Below, one piece after another: positions 16,466-26,282 of a stretch of DNA of 64,000 nucleotides. Each line of letters begins with the position of its first letter. The stretch's first letter is position 1. The notes beneath the pieces were generated by a model. It ran no database searches. It was not told where the DNA came from and saw only the letters and a program-made list of their open reading frames with translations. The position numbers and the translations under genes are program-made. This DNA comes from Saprospiraceae bacterium (GTDB taxonomy: Bacteria; Bacteroidota; Bacteroidia; Chitinophagales; Saprospiraceae): assembly GCA_019187365.1 (NCBI GenBank), contig JABARE010000007.1:1-64000 (forward strand). The letters run 5' to 3'.

Positions 16466-18619
16466 TTACTTCTCAAAACCATCCGCTCCCTGCGAGGCAT
16501 TCAGTTGTGTCAGGGCAAAAGCCCTTTTTTCTTTGGAGGGAAGGTAATTTGGATCCAAACGGAGTACCTCATCATAGGAGGCGACCGCCATTTTCCATTC
16601 GCCGCGCTGGGCGTACACCAGTCCCCTGTTGTGCCGGGCCATTACATTGGAAGGATCAAGTGCGACCGCTTTGGAATAGCTGTCGAGGGCCTCGTCCCAT
16701 CGCTTCAGAAATCCGAAAATGTTGCCGCGGTTGACCAGCAATTGCACGTTGCCGGGATCGACGGCCAGGGCTTCGTTGTAGCGTGCAATGGCTTGTTCCC
16801 ACTCTTTGCGTTTGTAGTGGACATTGCCCAGTTTGAACAAGGCCGTTGCGTTGCGCGGATTCAGCTTCAGCACTTCGTTGTAATCGGAAATGGCCTCGTC
16901 GGACTGGTCAAGTGCAGCGTGTGAGATTCCGCGGTTGAGGTAGGCTGCCAATTTGGAGGTGTCCCGGCGAAGGGATTCGTCAAAATCGCGGATGGCCTCT
17001 TCGTGCCGGTTGAGGGTTGCCAGCGTAACACCCCGATTTAAAAACACATTTGGGTATTCAGGTCTTTGCGCAATGAGCTTGGAAAAGACTTCGACGGCTT
17101 CCTCCCTGCGGCCCAGTTTTTCAAGGGCTATGGCCCTTTCAGAAAGAGCATCGGTGTATTCCGGGCTCAGCCTGAGGGCCCTGTTGTACATTTCCTCTGC
17201 TTTTTCCCATTTTCCAAGTTCCTTGTAGGCAAAGCCCAGATTGTACCACGGGCGAACGATGCCAGGGGCCTTGGCAACGTTATCGCTCCACAGACTCAGG
17301 TGGTCTTTCCACACCATATTGCGCTGGTAGGCCAGGAACGAAAAGGAAAAGATGATGCAGGCAAAAGCACCAAGGGTATAGACAGGGTATTTCTGACGGA
17401 ACAAGAGATAGGCTCCAGCGGTCACGGTATAAAAAAATCCTACCGAGGGGAGGTAGCTGCGGTGTTCGTATATGACATCGTAGATCGGAATGATGCCCGA
17501 CTCCACCGACGACGTCAGAAAAAACCACAGGATGCCAAACGACAGCAGCCGGTACCGTCTCCACCAAAATAAGGCAAAGCCCAACAAGGCCAGCAGAACC
17601 ATCAGGCTGAACAGCGTGCGGGGTTCCAGAAGGCCTTTTGCCACTGGAAAGTCGTAATCGAGCATCTGGTTGACCGGAATAAAAAGCAGCTGAAGGTATT
17701 TGAGCAATGCGCTGAATTGTGTGTACAGGTAGCTAAGAGGCGTCAGCATATAGGGGTGTTCGTAAGAGGGCGGAATGGTTTTAAAAATTCCGGAAGGGAC
17801 CACAGCTATCAGCAGCCAGATAAAAAGAGCGGTTCCTGCAAGAGCAAGGGGAATAACGGATTTGTTGTTCCAGGGTATTGTTGTTCCGGTGCGGAAAAAG
17901 GCAAGCTCGACCAACAGTATGGCCAGAGGTAAGGTAAAGGCATTTTCTTTGGTATGAAGGGCCAGGGCGGCAGCCAATGCAGCACCGCCATAGAACAGTG
18001 CACGGCGGTGTCGGGAACTGTTGGCCAGTCTTGCGGATGCATACAGCCCGAGGGAAAGCAAATAAAACATGGCCGCCATAGACGCCATGCGTTGGACCAG
18101 GTATGTTACGCTTTGCGTTGCCAGCGGATGGGCCACAAAGAAGAGCCCCGCCACCAGGGCAATCTCTTTGCGGAATGGAAAAAGAGCATGTTCTTTCATG
18201 CCCGGAGCATCGAACAGTTTCACACAGAGCCAGGCGACGAGCAGTGCGTTCAGGATGTGAATGGCGAGGTTGACGAGGTGAAATCCCCACGGTTCGAGCC
18301 CGTGAAGGTGTATGTTCAGCGCAAAGCTGTAAAAGGCAACCAGACGGGTGCGGCTGAATTGCCACCAGGCGCTGAAGTCGTCGAGTTCCGGGAAGCGCGT
18401 GTCTCCGGCAAAATTGAAGTAATCGTCGAAATGAAAACTGCATTCGAACGAATTCGAATAAATGGCTACACCAAGCAAGGCGATCAGCAACATTCCGCCG
18501 GGAAGCACATTCGGATGCTGAAGAAAACCGGGAGTGCTGCCGGGCACTTGTTTTGATGTCCCGGTATGAACGGGTGTTTGGCTGGCACGCGAGCGTTTCA
18601 TCTTGTAAAAATAAGGCAT
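16466..18619 (-). CDS. Multi-pass membrane protein with C-terminal TPR repeats (TMTC/PMT-like)
   Basis: The protein has 717 residues. The first ~430 hold about ten transmembrane segments. An early extracytoplasmic loop contains FHFDDYFNF, resembling the acidic pair of GT-C sugar transferases such as TMTC and PMT proteins. Residues ~445-705 are tandem TPR units of 34 residues (for example WYNLGFAYKELGKWEKAEEM, LFKLGNVHYKRKEWEQAI). A role in lipid-linked sugar transfer to proteins or glycans is inferred from the fold and the polysaccharide neighbours. The start could be the ATG at 18619 or 18601. It is divergent from the ABC exporter genes. Confidence 0.82.
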   Translation of the reverse strand: MPYFYKMKRSRASQTPVHTGTSKQVPGSTPGFLQHPNVLPGGMLLIALLGVAIYSNSFECSFHFDDYFNFAGDTRFPELDDFSAWWQFSRTRLVAFYSFALNIHLHGLEPWGFHLVNLAIHILNALLVAWLCVKLFDAPGMKEHALFPFRKEIALVAGLFFVAHPLATQSVTYLVQRMASMAAMFYLLSLGLYASARLANSSRHRRALFYGGAALAAALALHTKENAFTLPLAILLVELAFFRTGTTIPWNNKSVIPLALAGTALFIWLLIAVVPSGIFKTIPPSYEHPYMLTPLSYLYTQFSALLKYLQLLFIPVNQMLDYDFPVAKGLLEPRTLFSLMVLLALLGFALFWWRRYRLLSFGILWFFLTSSVESGIIPIYDVIYEHRSYLPSVGFFYTVTAGAYLLFRQKYPVYTLGAFACIIFSFSFLAYQRNMVWKDHLSLWSDNVAKAPGIVRPWYNLGFAYKELGKWEKAEEMYNRALRLSPEYTDALSERAIALEKLGRREEAVEVFSKLIAQRPEYPNVFLNRGVTLATLNRHEEAIRDFDESLRRDTSKLAAYLNRGISHAALDQSDEAISDYNEVLKLNPRNATALFKLGNVHYKRKEWEQAIARYNEALAVDPGNVQLLVNRGNIFGFLKRWDEALDSYSKAVALDPSNVMARHNRGLVYAQRGEWKMAVASYDEVLRLDPNYLPSKEKRAFALTQLNASQGADGFEK

Positions 18620-18713
18620 TGACGCAATATGATCAAGCTACGGATTGATCGCATCAGGTACATTTTGGTTACAGCAATTAACAGATATTGTGAGGCACGA
18701 GGCACAATTTACT

Positions 18714-18721
18714 TACTTTTG
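18714..18721 (+). promoter_or_regulatory. Candidate -7 element for the exporter and glycosyltransferase run
   Basis: TACTTTTG matches TAnnTTTG. A TTG lies 23 bases upstream, slightly long for the class. It precedes the TTG start at 18762 and argues that translation does not start at the ATG at 18645. Confidence 0.35.
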
Positions 18722-18761
18722 TGTAAGCCTCGCCTCCGACGCGTTTAACATACAGGCGGCA

Positions 18762-19604
18762 TTGAAGACTTCCATTTATACACCGGATCCCCTGTTGCGC
18801 CATCCCCGAAAAATGTTGCGCGACATGTTGGCCGACCTGCAGATGTCGCGGCAACTCGCCTTCCAGCTCGCACTTCGCGACATCCGTTCCCAGTATCGTC
18901 AAAGTCTGCTGGGCTTTTTCTGGATGATTGCCCTGCCTCTTGCCAATGCTCTGATCTGGATACTGCTCAAAAACACCGGAGTCATCTCACTTGCGGACGT
19001 TGAGATCCCATACGCCCTGTTCGCATTGAGCGGCACCCTGATGTGGTCAGTGTTCACTGATGCGACTCTGTCTCCTATAACACAAATGATGAACGCAAAG
19101 AGCATACTGGTGAAAATCAACTTTCCCGCAGAGGCCGTCATTCTGTCGGGGTTGTACCAAACGGGTTTCCAGGCGGCAATAAAAATTTTGATCCTATTTT
19201 GTGCCTGGCAGTCATATGGCATTCATTTTCATTGGGGATGGATTCTTTTTCCTCTTGTCGTCATGGCCCTGATCCTGGTTGGAACCGTGTTGGGTTTGCT
19301 GCTGACACCCGCAGGTATGCTGTATTCGGATATCCAAAAAGTGCTTCCATTGGCTCTCCAACTGCTGATGTTTGCTACTCCGGTGGTATTTGCGGTACCC
19401 GCTGAGGGTTTTGCTGCAAGGATTTTTGCATGGAATCCTATGACTCCGCTGTTTCTAACGGGTCGCCATTGTCTGAGTGGACAATCGGCTGGTCCACTAT
19501 GGGCTTCTGCTATGGTGTGTGCGATTGCAGTTTTGCTGCTTCTTATCGTTTGGGTCGCCTTCCGACTGGCCAAGCCCATCATTGTAGAACGAATCGGCGC
19601 ATAA
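18762..19604 (+). CDS. wzm: ABC-2 type polysaccharide exporter permease (Wzm type)
   Basis: This is a permease of the O-antigen/teichoic acid exporter family. The start chosen is the TTG at 18762, giving MKTSIYTPDPLLRHP, which matches where similarity to the family begins; ATGs at 18645 and 18813 are alternatives. RDIRSQYRQSLLGFFW is the typical cytoplasmic lead-in, followed by six hydrophobic segments. The gene is 7 bases upstream of the matching ATPase. The pair would carry an undecaprenyl-linked polysaccharide across the inner membrane. Confidence 0.88.
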   Translation: MKTSIYTPDPLLRHPRKMLRDMLADLQMSRQLAFQLALRDIRSQYRQSLLGFFWMIALPLANALIWILLKNTGVISLADVEIPYALFALSGTLMWSVFTDATLSPITQMMNAKSILVKINFPAEAVILSGLYQTGFQAAIKILILFCAWQSYGIHFHWGWILFPLVVMALILVGTVLGLLLTPAGMLYSDIQKVLPLALQLLMFATPVVFAVPAEGFAARIFAWNPMTPLFLTGRHCLSGQSAGPLWASAMVCAIAVLLLLIVWVAFRLAKPIIVERIGA

Positions 19605-19611
19605 GCACCCT

Positions 19612-20826
19612 ATGAATGAAATACTGATTTCCGCAAACAACGTTTCAAAAAAATTCTGTCGCGACCTGCGTACCAGTTTGCGCTACGGCATTCGCGATCT
19701 CCTCGTTAGCTACACCGGTATGGCCAATCGAGCTGGAGCAGTTCTTCGTGAAAGGGAATTCTGGGCCGTACAAGACGTGAGTTTTAAAGTCCGCCGCGGT
19801 GAATGCTTAGGGCTTATTGGCCACAACGGTTCCGGTAAAAGCACCCTACTCAAGATGCTCAACGGCATTCTCCGCCCGGACAAGGGGCGCATCGAAATGC
19901 GCGGTCGCGTAGGAGCTCTTATTGAGTTGGGTGCAGGATTCAATCCAGTTCTCACAGGAAGGGAAAACATCTTCAACAACGGGGCTCTTCTTGGCATGAG
20001 CCGGAGTGATGTGCGAAGCAAGATAGAAGAAATTGTCGAATTTTCCGAGCTCGATGAATTCATCGACTCCCCGGTTTCTTTTTACAGCTCAGGTATGCGA
20101 ATGCGACTGGGTTTCTCCATTGCCGTTCACTCCGATCCGGACATCCTGCTGCTCGACGAAGTCCTTGCTGTAGGTGATCTCGGATTTGCCCTTAAGTGTT
20201 ACAACAAAATGGACGAGTTGCAGCAGAAAACGGCTATGGTTTTTGTATCCCACAGCATGCCGAAAATTGCGCGAATGGCGACCGGAATTGTTGTCATGAA
20301 GGAGGGGCGCTCGATCAATCCGTCGTTCGACGTTTCTGAAGGCATTAGCCAATATTATGATGCACAAAATTTTACACCCGGGCAGCGCTACGAATCGGGT
20401 GTAGCCGAACTGATAGGGATCGCTCTTCGTTCGGGAGAACGCAGTTCACAGGCAGGAAAAATTTTTGCACTCAGCGAAGAAGAAACACTGAAAATTGATC
20501 TAACGATTAAGCTTCACCGTCCTGTGCAAAATCCAAAACTCTGGTTGGTCTTCCTCGATCGCGAACAACGTGGATTTGCAGAGGTTGGAAATTTTGATAA
20601 ATTTCATTCCGGGCCTCTATCCCAGGGGCTTTTCAGCTGCTCAATAGAGCTTGAAAGACTGTCCCTGAACCCTGGATTGTACTCTATTACCCTTGGCCTG
20701 CATGAAGAAGCCGTATCCGGACGCCACCAATTGTTGAGAATCCAGTCAGCTGTTTATTTTAAAATGAATGGGGATAAGCAAGGGTGGGTACCCATTCAGT
20801 TACCTACCCGCTGGCAGTTCCCATGA
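19612..20826 (+). CDS. wzt: ABC polysaccharide exporter ATPase with C-terminal substrate-binding domain (Wzt type)
   Basis: The protein has 404 residues. Residues 1-245 are the ABC ATPase: Walker A GHNGSGKSTLLKML, Walker B DILLLDEVLAVGD and the family block RVGALIELGAGFNPVLTGRE. Residues ~260-400 are a Wzt_C-like beta domain, which in characterised systems recognises the terminal modification of the glycan and sets export specificity. It is coupled to the permease gene upstream and followed by the glycosyltransferase array, which suits an ABC-dependent O-antigen pathway. Confidence 0.92.
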   Translation: MNEILISANNVSKKFCRDLRTSLRYGIRDLLVSYTGMANRAGAVLREREFWAVQDVSFKVRRGECLGLIGHNGSGKSTLLKMLNGILRPDKGRIEMRGRVGALIELGAGFNPVLTGRENIFNNGALLGMSRSDVRSKIEEIVEFSELDEFIDSPVSFYSSGMRMRLGFSIAVHSDPDILLLDEVLAVGDLGFALKCYNKMDELQQKTAMVFVSHSMPKIARMATGIVVMKEGRSINPSFDVSEGISQYYDAQNFTPGQRYESGVAELIGIALRSGERSSQAGKIFALSEEETLKIDLTIKLHRPVQNPKLWLVFLDREQRGFAEVGNFDKFHSGPLSQGLFSCSIELERLSLNPGLYSITLGLHEEAVSGRHQLLRIQSAVYFKMNGDKQGWVPIQLPTRWQFP

Positions 20827-20977
20827 TAGAGACAGCCCTTTTTCGAAACATACAATTCCGAATCAGCACACGCTCCTCCAGCATCGGAACGGGGAGTTAT
20901 TGCATACGAAGGAATTCGAAGCACAAACCGTGGCAAACTGCATTTTTAGTGACAGGTATGAATGAACGTTCGTTAAT

Positions 20978-21994
20978 ATGAATGTTTCAGTGGTCATACC
21001 GGTTTTCAATGCCAGCCCCTTTATCGAACGGGCTGTAAATTCGGCAATAGCCCATCCGGAAGTTAATCAAATTATCCTCGTGGAAGATGGCTCTACGGAC
21101 AACTCTTTGGAAATATGCCAGCGACTTACCGCTCTGCATCCGTGTGTTGAACTGCATCGACATCCCGGTGGAGCCAATTGCGGGGCTGGAGCTTCGCGCA
21201 ACATTGGTATTGACCACGTGCTGCAGGAGTATACTTGCTTCCTCGATGCTGACGACAGGTTCACTTCTATCCGCTTTTTGAATGAGCGGGCTGTGTTTGC
21301 GCAACATCCCGATGCCGATGGCGTGTATGGTGCCACTGGAACGGTTTATCACGACGCCATCGGGGCAGCAGCATGGGAAAAGTCAGGCTTAGACGAAAAC
21401 ACACTGACAACCGTGCGAAAACCTGTTCCTCCGGAAGCCCTCTTTGAATACCTCATTGACTATAGGCCTTCCATACACTCCCCGGGTCACATTCACCTCG
21501 GTGCACTCACGGTAAAAACACAAGCGTTAAGGAAGTTCAATCTTCGTTTTGCCGAGCACCTTGTGCTACATCAGGATACGGCTTTTATATGGCAGTGCGC
21601 ATACTACCTTCGGCTGTATCCAGGAAAAATTGATTGTGCGGTTGCTCAATATATTTTACACCAGCAAAGCAGATTTGTTAATCACACAGATCTTTCAGCG
21701 TCGCGAACGATATTTTTCAGTTATCTCGTAAGATGGGCAAAGCAGGACGGCCTTGCAAAGAAATACCTTTTGCACTTCAAAAGGCTTTACTGCCGGGCAC
21801 ATAAAGCAAATTGCTCATCATGGCAACGTTTGCGCCTAACTTTGGGATTGCTTAAAATCAACCCGGGCTCCTTTCAGTTTTTCTTATACGGCTGGGTAGT
21901 TGATAATATACCTTGGCTGGTTCGGCTAAAGGCAAGCTGTGATAAAAGATTCGGATTTGCTCCCAGAAATTCAGCTCATGACAAAATAAATTAA
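20978..21994 (+). CDS. Family 2 glycosyltransferase, tandem paralogue 1
   Basis: The protein has 338 residues. The GT-A fold begins at residue 1 with VSVVIPVFNASPFIERAV, then ILVEDGSTDNS, then the metal-binding FLDADDRF near residue 87. C-terminal to that is a ~200-residue region shared only with the next three genes (VYGATGTVYHDA, LHQDTAFIWQCAYYLRLYPG). A copy of the dispersed AACGTTCGTT palindrome lies immediately before its ATG (20962-20976). The sugar and acceptor cannot be told from sequence. Confidence 0.9.
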   Translation: MNVSVVIPVFNASPFIERAVNSAIAHPEVNQIILVEDGSTDNSLEICQRLTALHPCVELHRHPGGANCGAGASRNIGIDHVLQEYTCFLDADDRFTSIRFLNERAVFAQHPDADGVYGATGTVYHDAIGAAAWEKSGLDENTLTTVRKPVPPEALFEYLIDYRPSIHSPGHIHLGALTVKTQALRKFNLRFAEHLVLHQDTAFIWQCAYYLRLYPGKIDCAVAQYILHQQSRFVNHTDLSASRTIFFSYLVRWAKQDGLAKKYLLHFKRLYCRAHKANCSSWQRLRLTLGLLKINPGSFQFFLYGWVVDNIPWLVRLKASCDKRFGFAPRNSAHDKIN

Positions 21995-22030
21995 AAATAC
22001 ATCTATCACCTTTATAATTGACAATAGCTT

Positions 22031-22966
22031 GTGAATGTTTCGGTCATCATACCGGTTTACAATGCGGAAAGTTTCGTAGAAGCGGCTGTGAAGTCTGCTT
22101 TGCAGCATCCCGAAGTGAAGCAGATCATCCTCGTGGAAGATGGCTCAACCGACAATTCTCTTAAGGTTTGTCAACGGATTGGCCGCGCATATCCTCGAGT
22201 TGAACTACACCGTCATCCCGAGGGCGCCAATTGTGGAGCAGGGGCGTCTCGCAATGAGGGGTTGGCACATGTAACCCAGGAATTTACCAGCTTCCTGGAT
22301 GCTGATGACACGTTCACCTCAACCCGCTTTAAGAAGGAATGTAACATTTTTGCTCATTTTCCCGAAGCAGATGGGGTTTACGGAGCCACGGGAGTCATTT
22401 ACCACGACGAAGTAGGTGCCAAGGCATGGGAAACCCTTGGCCACACATCGGAATCGATCACTTCGATCCGCAAATACATCGCCCCCGGTCAACTCTTTGA
22501 ATACCTCGTCGGCTATCCGGGAACGGAGGCCTGGAGCGGACATTTTTGCCTTGATGCACTTACCATAAGGTCGGCTTCTCTGATCCGCAAGGGCATCCAG
22601 TTTGATGCTGCTCTGCGATTGCATCAGGATTCTGCATTTATTCATAAATGCGCTTTGCTGTTGCGTCTGTATCCCGGAGAAACGGATGCTCCGGTAGCTC
22701 TGCGCGGCGTACACCTCAACAATCGGTTTATTCACCATTCAGACCTTTCAAACTCGAGGCGTATACAATGCGAGCACTTCCTCGAGTGGTGCAGGAGAAC
22801 CGGGATTCAGACTAAATACCGGCTTCACTTTCAAATAAAAATATGCCAGATAAAATCATCAAATTGTTCTTTTATATACCGATTGTGGTTATCCATTCGC
22901 TTGGCCCTTGCAGATCCAACGAAAACAGCTCAGATATTCACATCATGGTTCTACGAAACATTCTGA
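22031..22966 (+). CDS. Family 2 glycosyltransferase, tandem paralogue 2
   Basis: The protein has 311 residues and starts with GTG at 22031. The N-terminal half is nearly the same as its upstream neighbour (ILVEDGSTDNS, GANCGAGASRNEG, FLDADDTF), and the C-terminal half follows the same plan (YGATGVIYHDEVGAKAWE, LHQDSAFIHKCALLLRLYPG). It is separated from paralogue 1 by 36 AT-rich bases. The close similarity points to recent tandem duplication followed by divergence in the acceptor-binding half. Confidence 0.9.
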   Translation: MNVSVIIPVYNAESFVEAAVKSALQHPEVKQIILVEDGSTDNSLKVCQRIGRAYPRVELHRHPEGANCGAGASRNEGLAHVTQEFTSFLDADDTFTSTRFKKECNIFAHFPEADGVYGATGVIYHDEVGAKAWETLGHTSESITSIRKYIAPGQLFEYLVGYPGTEAWSGHFCLDALTIRSASLIRKGIQFDAALRLHQDSAFIHKCALLLRLYPGETDAPVALRGVHLNNRFIHHSDLSNSRRIQCEHFLEWCRRTGIQTKYRLHFQIKICQIKSSNCSFIYRLWLSIRLALADPTKTAQIFTSWFYETF

Positions 22967-23099
22967 TGGAGCGTTTCGCCCTGCCGTTACTTGCCCTGGG
23001 ATCGCTTTAAATTTGCGGGGTCTGTTAGCTTAATAGAAGGGAAATGATATTATGTGAACCCAGGAAAATGGTCTATATTTAACTCTTTCGCTCTTATTC

Positions 23100-24107
23100 A
23101 TGGATGTATCCGTTGTGATTCCGGTTTACAATGCCGCTTCCTTTATCAGCGAGGCGGTGAAGTCTGCCTTAGCGCAGTCTGAGGTAAAGCAAATCATTCT
23201 TGTCGAAGATGGATCTTCAGACAATTCACTTGAAGTTTGCAGAGCGTTGTCTGCTGAGTCGTCTATAGTCGAGTTGTACAGACACCCACATGGTACAAAT
23301 TGTGGAGAGGGGGCATCGAGAAATCTGGGCATAGAAAAAGCCAGACACACCTACATCACCTTTCTCGATGCCGATGATTTCATGCTTCCAGGCCGTTTTG
23401 AGGCGGAACGTGCGGTTTTTGAACGGTATCCGGATGCCGACGGGGTTTACAGTTCGGTCGTCAACTTCTTTCACGACAGCACCGGAGAGGATGCATGGTT
23501 TAAAAGGGGATTCAAAGGTGCATCGCTTACGGGATTGAGCGAACCCGCAGACCCTGAATCCCTTTTCAACATTCTGACGGGTTATCAACCTGATCAAACT
23601 TTAAAGGGACACCTCATCCCCGATTGCCTTACAATAAAGAGAGAATCCCTTAAATCGTCAAGAATCAGCTTTCCGGAAGAGCTCCGTTTGCATACCGACA
23701 CGCTCTTTATCTACCAGTGTGCCTATTATTTAAAACTTTATGCCGGAGCGCTTGACCGGGGCATCGTAATGAGACGCATTCATAGTAATAACGCCTTCAT
23801 TCACGAAAGCGATATTCAAAGTACAAGGTCATTGTTTTATCTTGCTACCATCCGGTGGGCGGTGAAAAAAAAGCTGCCACGACGTTACATTTTTCATTTC
23901 AGGAGACGTTACTGCTCTTTAAGGCCAGAGAACTGCCAAATGTTTGTGCGAGTATTATTGCACCTTCGGAGTTACTGTGCAGATCCTCAATACCGGAGAG
24001 CTACTAAAGCAAGTGCGCGTAACCGGACCATCCTGAAGAAAGGTGTTTTTTCCTTCCCCATTTTTGACGAAGCTTTTGCCCTGCTAAATCTCCGTTTTAA
24101 AAAGTGA
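23100..24107 (+). CDS. Family 2 glycosyltransferase, tandem paralogue 3
   Basis: The protein has 335 residues with ATG at 23100. It has the same N-terminal plan (VSVVIPVYNAASFISEAVKS, ILVEDGSSDNS, NCGEGASRNLG, FLDADDFM), but its C-terminal half is the most diverged of the four (GVYSSVVNFFHDSTGEDAW, LHTDTLFIYQCAYYLKLYAG). The 133-base gap before it holds no gene. It overlaps paralogue 4 by a GTGA. Confidence 0.9.
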   Translation: MDVSVVIPVYNAASFISEAVKSALAQSEVKQIILVEDGSSDNSLEVCRALSAESSIVELYRHPHGTNCGEGASRNLGIEKARHTYITFLDADDFMLPGRFEAERAVFERYPDADGVYSSVVNFFHDSTGEDAWFKRGFKGASLTGLSEPADPESLFNILTGYQPDQTLKGHLIPDCLTIKRESLKSSRISFPEELRLHTDTLFIYQCAYYLKLYAGALDRGIVMRRIHSNNAFIHESDIQSTRSLFYLATIRWAVKKKLPRRYIFHFRRRYCSLRPENCQMFVRVLLHLRSYCADPQYRRATKASARNRTILKKGVFSFPIFDEAFALLNLRFKK

Positions 24108-25036
24108 ACGTAAGCGTTATTATACCGGTTTACAATGCAGGTGAGTTCATCGAGTTTGCCGTACAGTCGGCGCTTCAACATGCGGAGGTGAAGCAGATCA
24201 TCCTGGTCGAAGATGGCTCACCGGACCATTCTCTCGAAGTTTGCAGGCATCTTGCCCAACAATATCCAATGGTTGAACTTCACCGCCACCCCGAAGGGGC
24301 AAACCGTGGGGCGGGGGCCAGCAGAAATGAGGGATTGCGTTGGGTTCTCTGCGAATATGTTTGTTTCCTGGATGCCGATGACTACTTTACCGCCCTGCGC
24401 TTCCAAAAAGAAAGGGAAATCTTTGCCCGGCACGACGATGCTAACGGCATTTACGGCGCAACCGGCGTGTGGATCGAGGATGCCAAAGGAGGAGCCGCCT
24501 GGACACAAAGGGGTTTCGGCACAACTCAATTGGATACCGTAAACAAGGAAATAGATCCCTTGGCGCTTTTTGACTTTCTCACCGGGGTTCGCAACTGCGG
24601 CAATTACTCCGGTTACTTTACAATCGATGCCGTGACCTTTAGAAGCCGGCCGCTGATCGACAGTGGAATAAGATTCAACGAACATCTGCCCCTTCATGAA
24701 GACACTGACTTCTTTTTTAGATTAAGCCATTCGATGAAACTATATACCGGAGAATATGAGAGGGCCGTTGCGGTTCGCAGAGTGCACCGCGGCAACCGAT
24801 ACCTCTTTGACCGTGAACGCTGCCTGACGCACCGCAAGCTCTATGCCGAATTGTGCAAATGGGCCATCGCTGCTCGACTCCCTCTGCGCTACCGCTTAAC
24901 GTTTACCTGGTACCGTTTTGCGGCACGGTTTGAAAATTTCCCGCAGGTAAAGCGCATCCTGCTCATTCTGCACGCTCTGCTTTTCGATCCTTGCTTCACA
25001 AAAAGAGCAATTGGCCGCATGTATAATAGACAATAG
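24104..25036 (+). CDS. Family 2 glycosyltransferase, tandem paralogue 4
   Basis: The protein has 310 residues and starts with GTG at 24104, overlapping the stop of paralogue 3. Motifs are VSVIIPVYNAGEFIEFAVQS, ILVEDGSPDHS, GANRGAGASRNEG, FLDADDYF and LHEDTDFFFRLSHSMKLYTG. It shares all four conserved blocks with the three upstream genes. Cytoplasmic, probably membrane-associated, and likely to act in assembling the glycan exported by Wzm/Wzt. Confidence 0.9.
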   Translation: MNVSVIIPVYNAGEFIEFAVQSALQHAEVKQIILVEDGSPDHSLEVCRHLAQQYPMVELHRHPEGANRGAGASRNEGLRWVLCEYVCFLDADDYFTALRFQKEREIFARHDDANGIYGATGVWIEDAKGGAAWTQRGFGTTQLDTVNKEIDPLALFDFLTGVRNCGNYSGYFTIDAVTFRSRPLIDSGIRFNEHLPLHEDTDFFFRLSHSMKLYTGEYERAVAVRRVHRGNRYLFDRERCLTHRKLYAELCKWAIAARLPLRYRLTFTWYRFAARFENFPQVKRILLILHALLFDPCFTKRAIGRMYNRQ

Positions 25037-25118
25037 AGCCTTTCGAGTACGATAAGGGGATTGTCTGCGTCTTGAGCAGATACCGGCAATGCAACCAGCT
25101 TTTCATTATCTTTGAAAC

Positions 25119-26210
25119 ATGGCGTCCGATACAATGCCCAATCGCGGAACCGTAGAACTTAGCATCATCCTTCCATTCTACAATTCAGCCCGCTGGCTTC
25201 CTTCGTGCCTTAAGCAGCTGTGCAAACAAAGGCTCAGTTCACTGGAAATTCTAGCCATCGATGACGGATCTACAGACGATTCCGCCAAAATCGCAGAGGA
25301 TTTTGCAAAAAAAGATCCCCGCATAAGACTGCTTGGAATTGAACATGCCGGGCCGGGGATAGCGCGAAACATCGGCCTTGAAAACGCCCGTGGCAAATAC
25401 ATCGGATTTGTCGACAGCGACGACCTAGCAGAGGTCTCCATGTTTGAGACGATGGTTGCCACAGCAAGTTCCGCAAACGCCGACGCCGTAGTTTGCGATT
25501 ATTTCCTCCTGCGTCCAATGCCCTTTGGAAAAGTCTATACACAACGTGCAAACAGCACACATTTGGTGGGTCAAAATGGCCACATCGCATACCCCGCCGA
25601 AAGCAGGTTCAACCCGTTTACCCTGAATCCTGCACCCTGGAATAAGATCTTCCACAGAGATCTCCTGGAGCGCATCGGTTTTCGGTTTAGCGAAGAACGG
25701 CATTACGAAGACGTGCCCTTTGTTTATACATGCCTGATGCGGGCCCGCAGGGTTTGTCTGATCGATCAGCCACTTTACCACCACCGCTACCGTTGGCCAG
25801 GTTCGGTTTCCGCTGCAAAAGTCGAGCGTCGCTTCGACATCTTTGCCGTGCTTGCCCAGCTGGAGAACACCGTTCGCAGTACTCCGGAAATAAGCCATCA
25901 ACTCGATAATTTCCTTGCGTTTCGCACAAACACTTTGCTCTATCACCTCAGCCTGGTGCATTCATCCATGCGCGATGCCTTCTGGCAGCGCATACAGAAA
26001 ACGCTTCATGGTGGCTTTGACCGCCAGCAATCTGCTAATCTTTCCTGTCCCCAAACGCTTGTGTTGCGAATCAGAATGATCAATGCCATTGGTCAAACCC
26101 TTCTTTTTCTTGCGGGAAAACGCGCCGCCGCATTGATGCGCGCACACCGGGCACTGTTGTCATGGTTCACAGCGCCGTCACAAACTGATGTTTCGAAGAA
26201 GAGCGGATGA
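25119..26210 (+). CDS. Family 2 glycosyltransferase, separate subfamily
   Basis: The protein has 363 residues. The GT-A start is ELSIILPFYNSARWLPSCL, followed by LAIDDGSTDDSAKIAEDFA and FVDSDD (the DxD-type metal site, near residue 107). PWNKIFHRDLL and HYEDVPFVYTCL are typical of EpsH/WcaA-like sugar transferases. It is not a close relative of the four upstream paralogues. It ends the plus-strand glycosyltransferase run, about 70 bases before MITE copy C. Confidence 0.9.
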   Translation: MASDTMPNRGTVELSIILPFYNSARWLPSCLKQLCKQRLSSLEILAIDDGSTDDSAKIAEDFAKKDPRIRLLGIEHAGPGIARNIGLENARGKYIGFVDSDDLAEVSMFETMVATASSANADAVVCDYFLLRPMPFGKVYTQRANSTHLVGQNGHIAYPAESRFNPFTLNPAPWNKIFHRDLLERIGFRFSEERHYEDVPFVYTCLMRARRVCLIDQPLYHHRYRWPGSVSAAKVERRFDIFAVLAQLENTVRSTPEISHQLDNFLAFRTNTLLYHLSLVHSSMRDAFWQRIQKTLHGGFDRQQSANLSCPQTLVLRIRMINAIGQTLLFLAGKRAAALMRAHRALLSWFTAPSQTDVSKKSG

Positions 26211-26282
26211 TTTTATCTCCTATCTCCTTTCATTGAGAATGCAGCCAGAGAGCTTGCCGCGTCGCAGTGAATGCAATTGACC

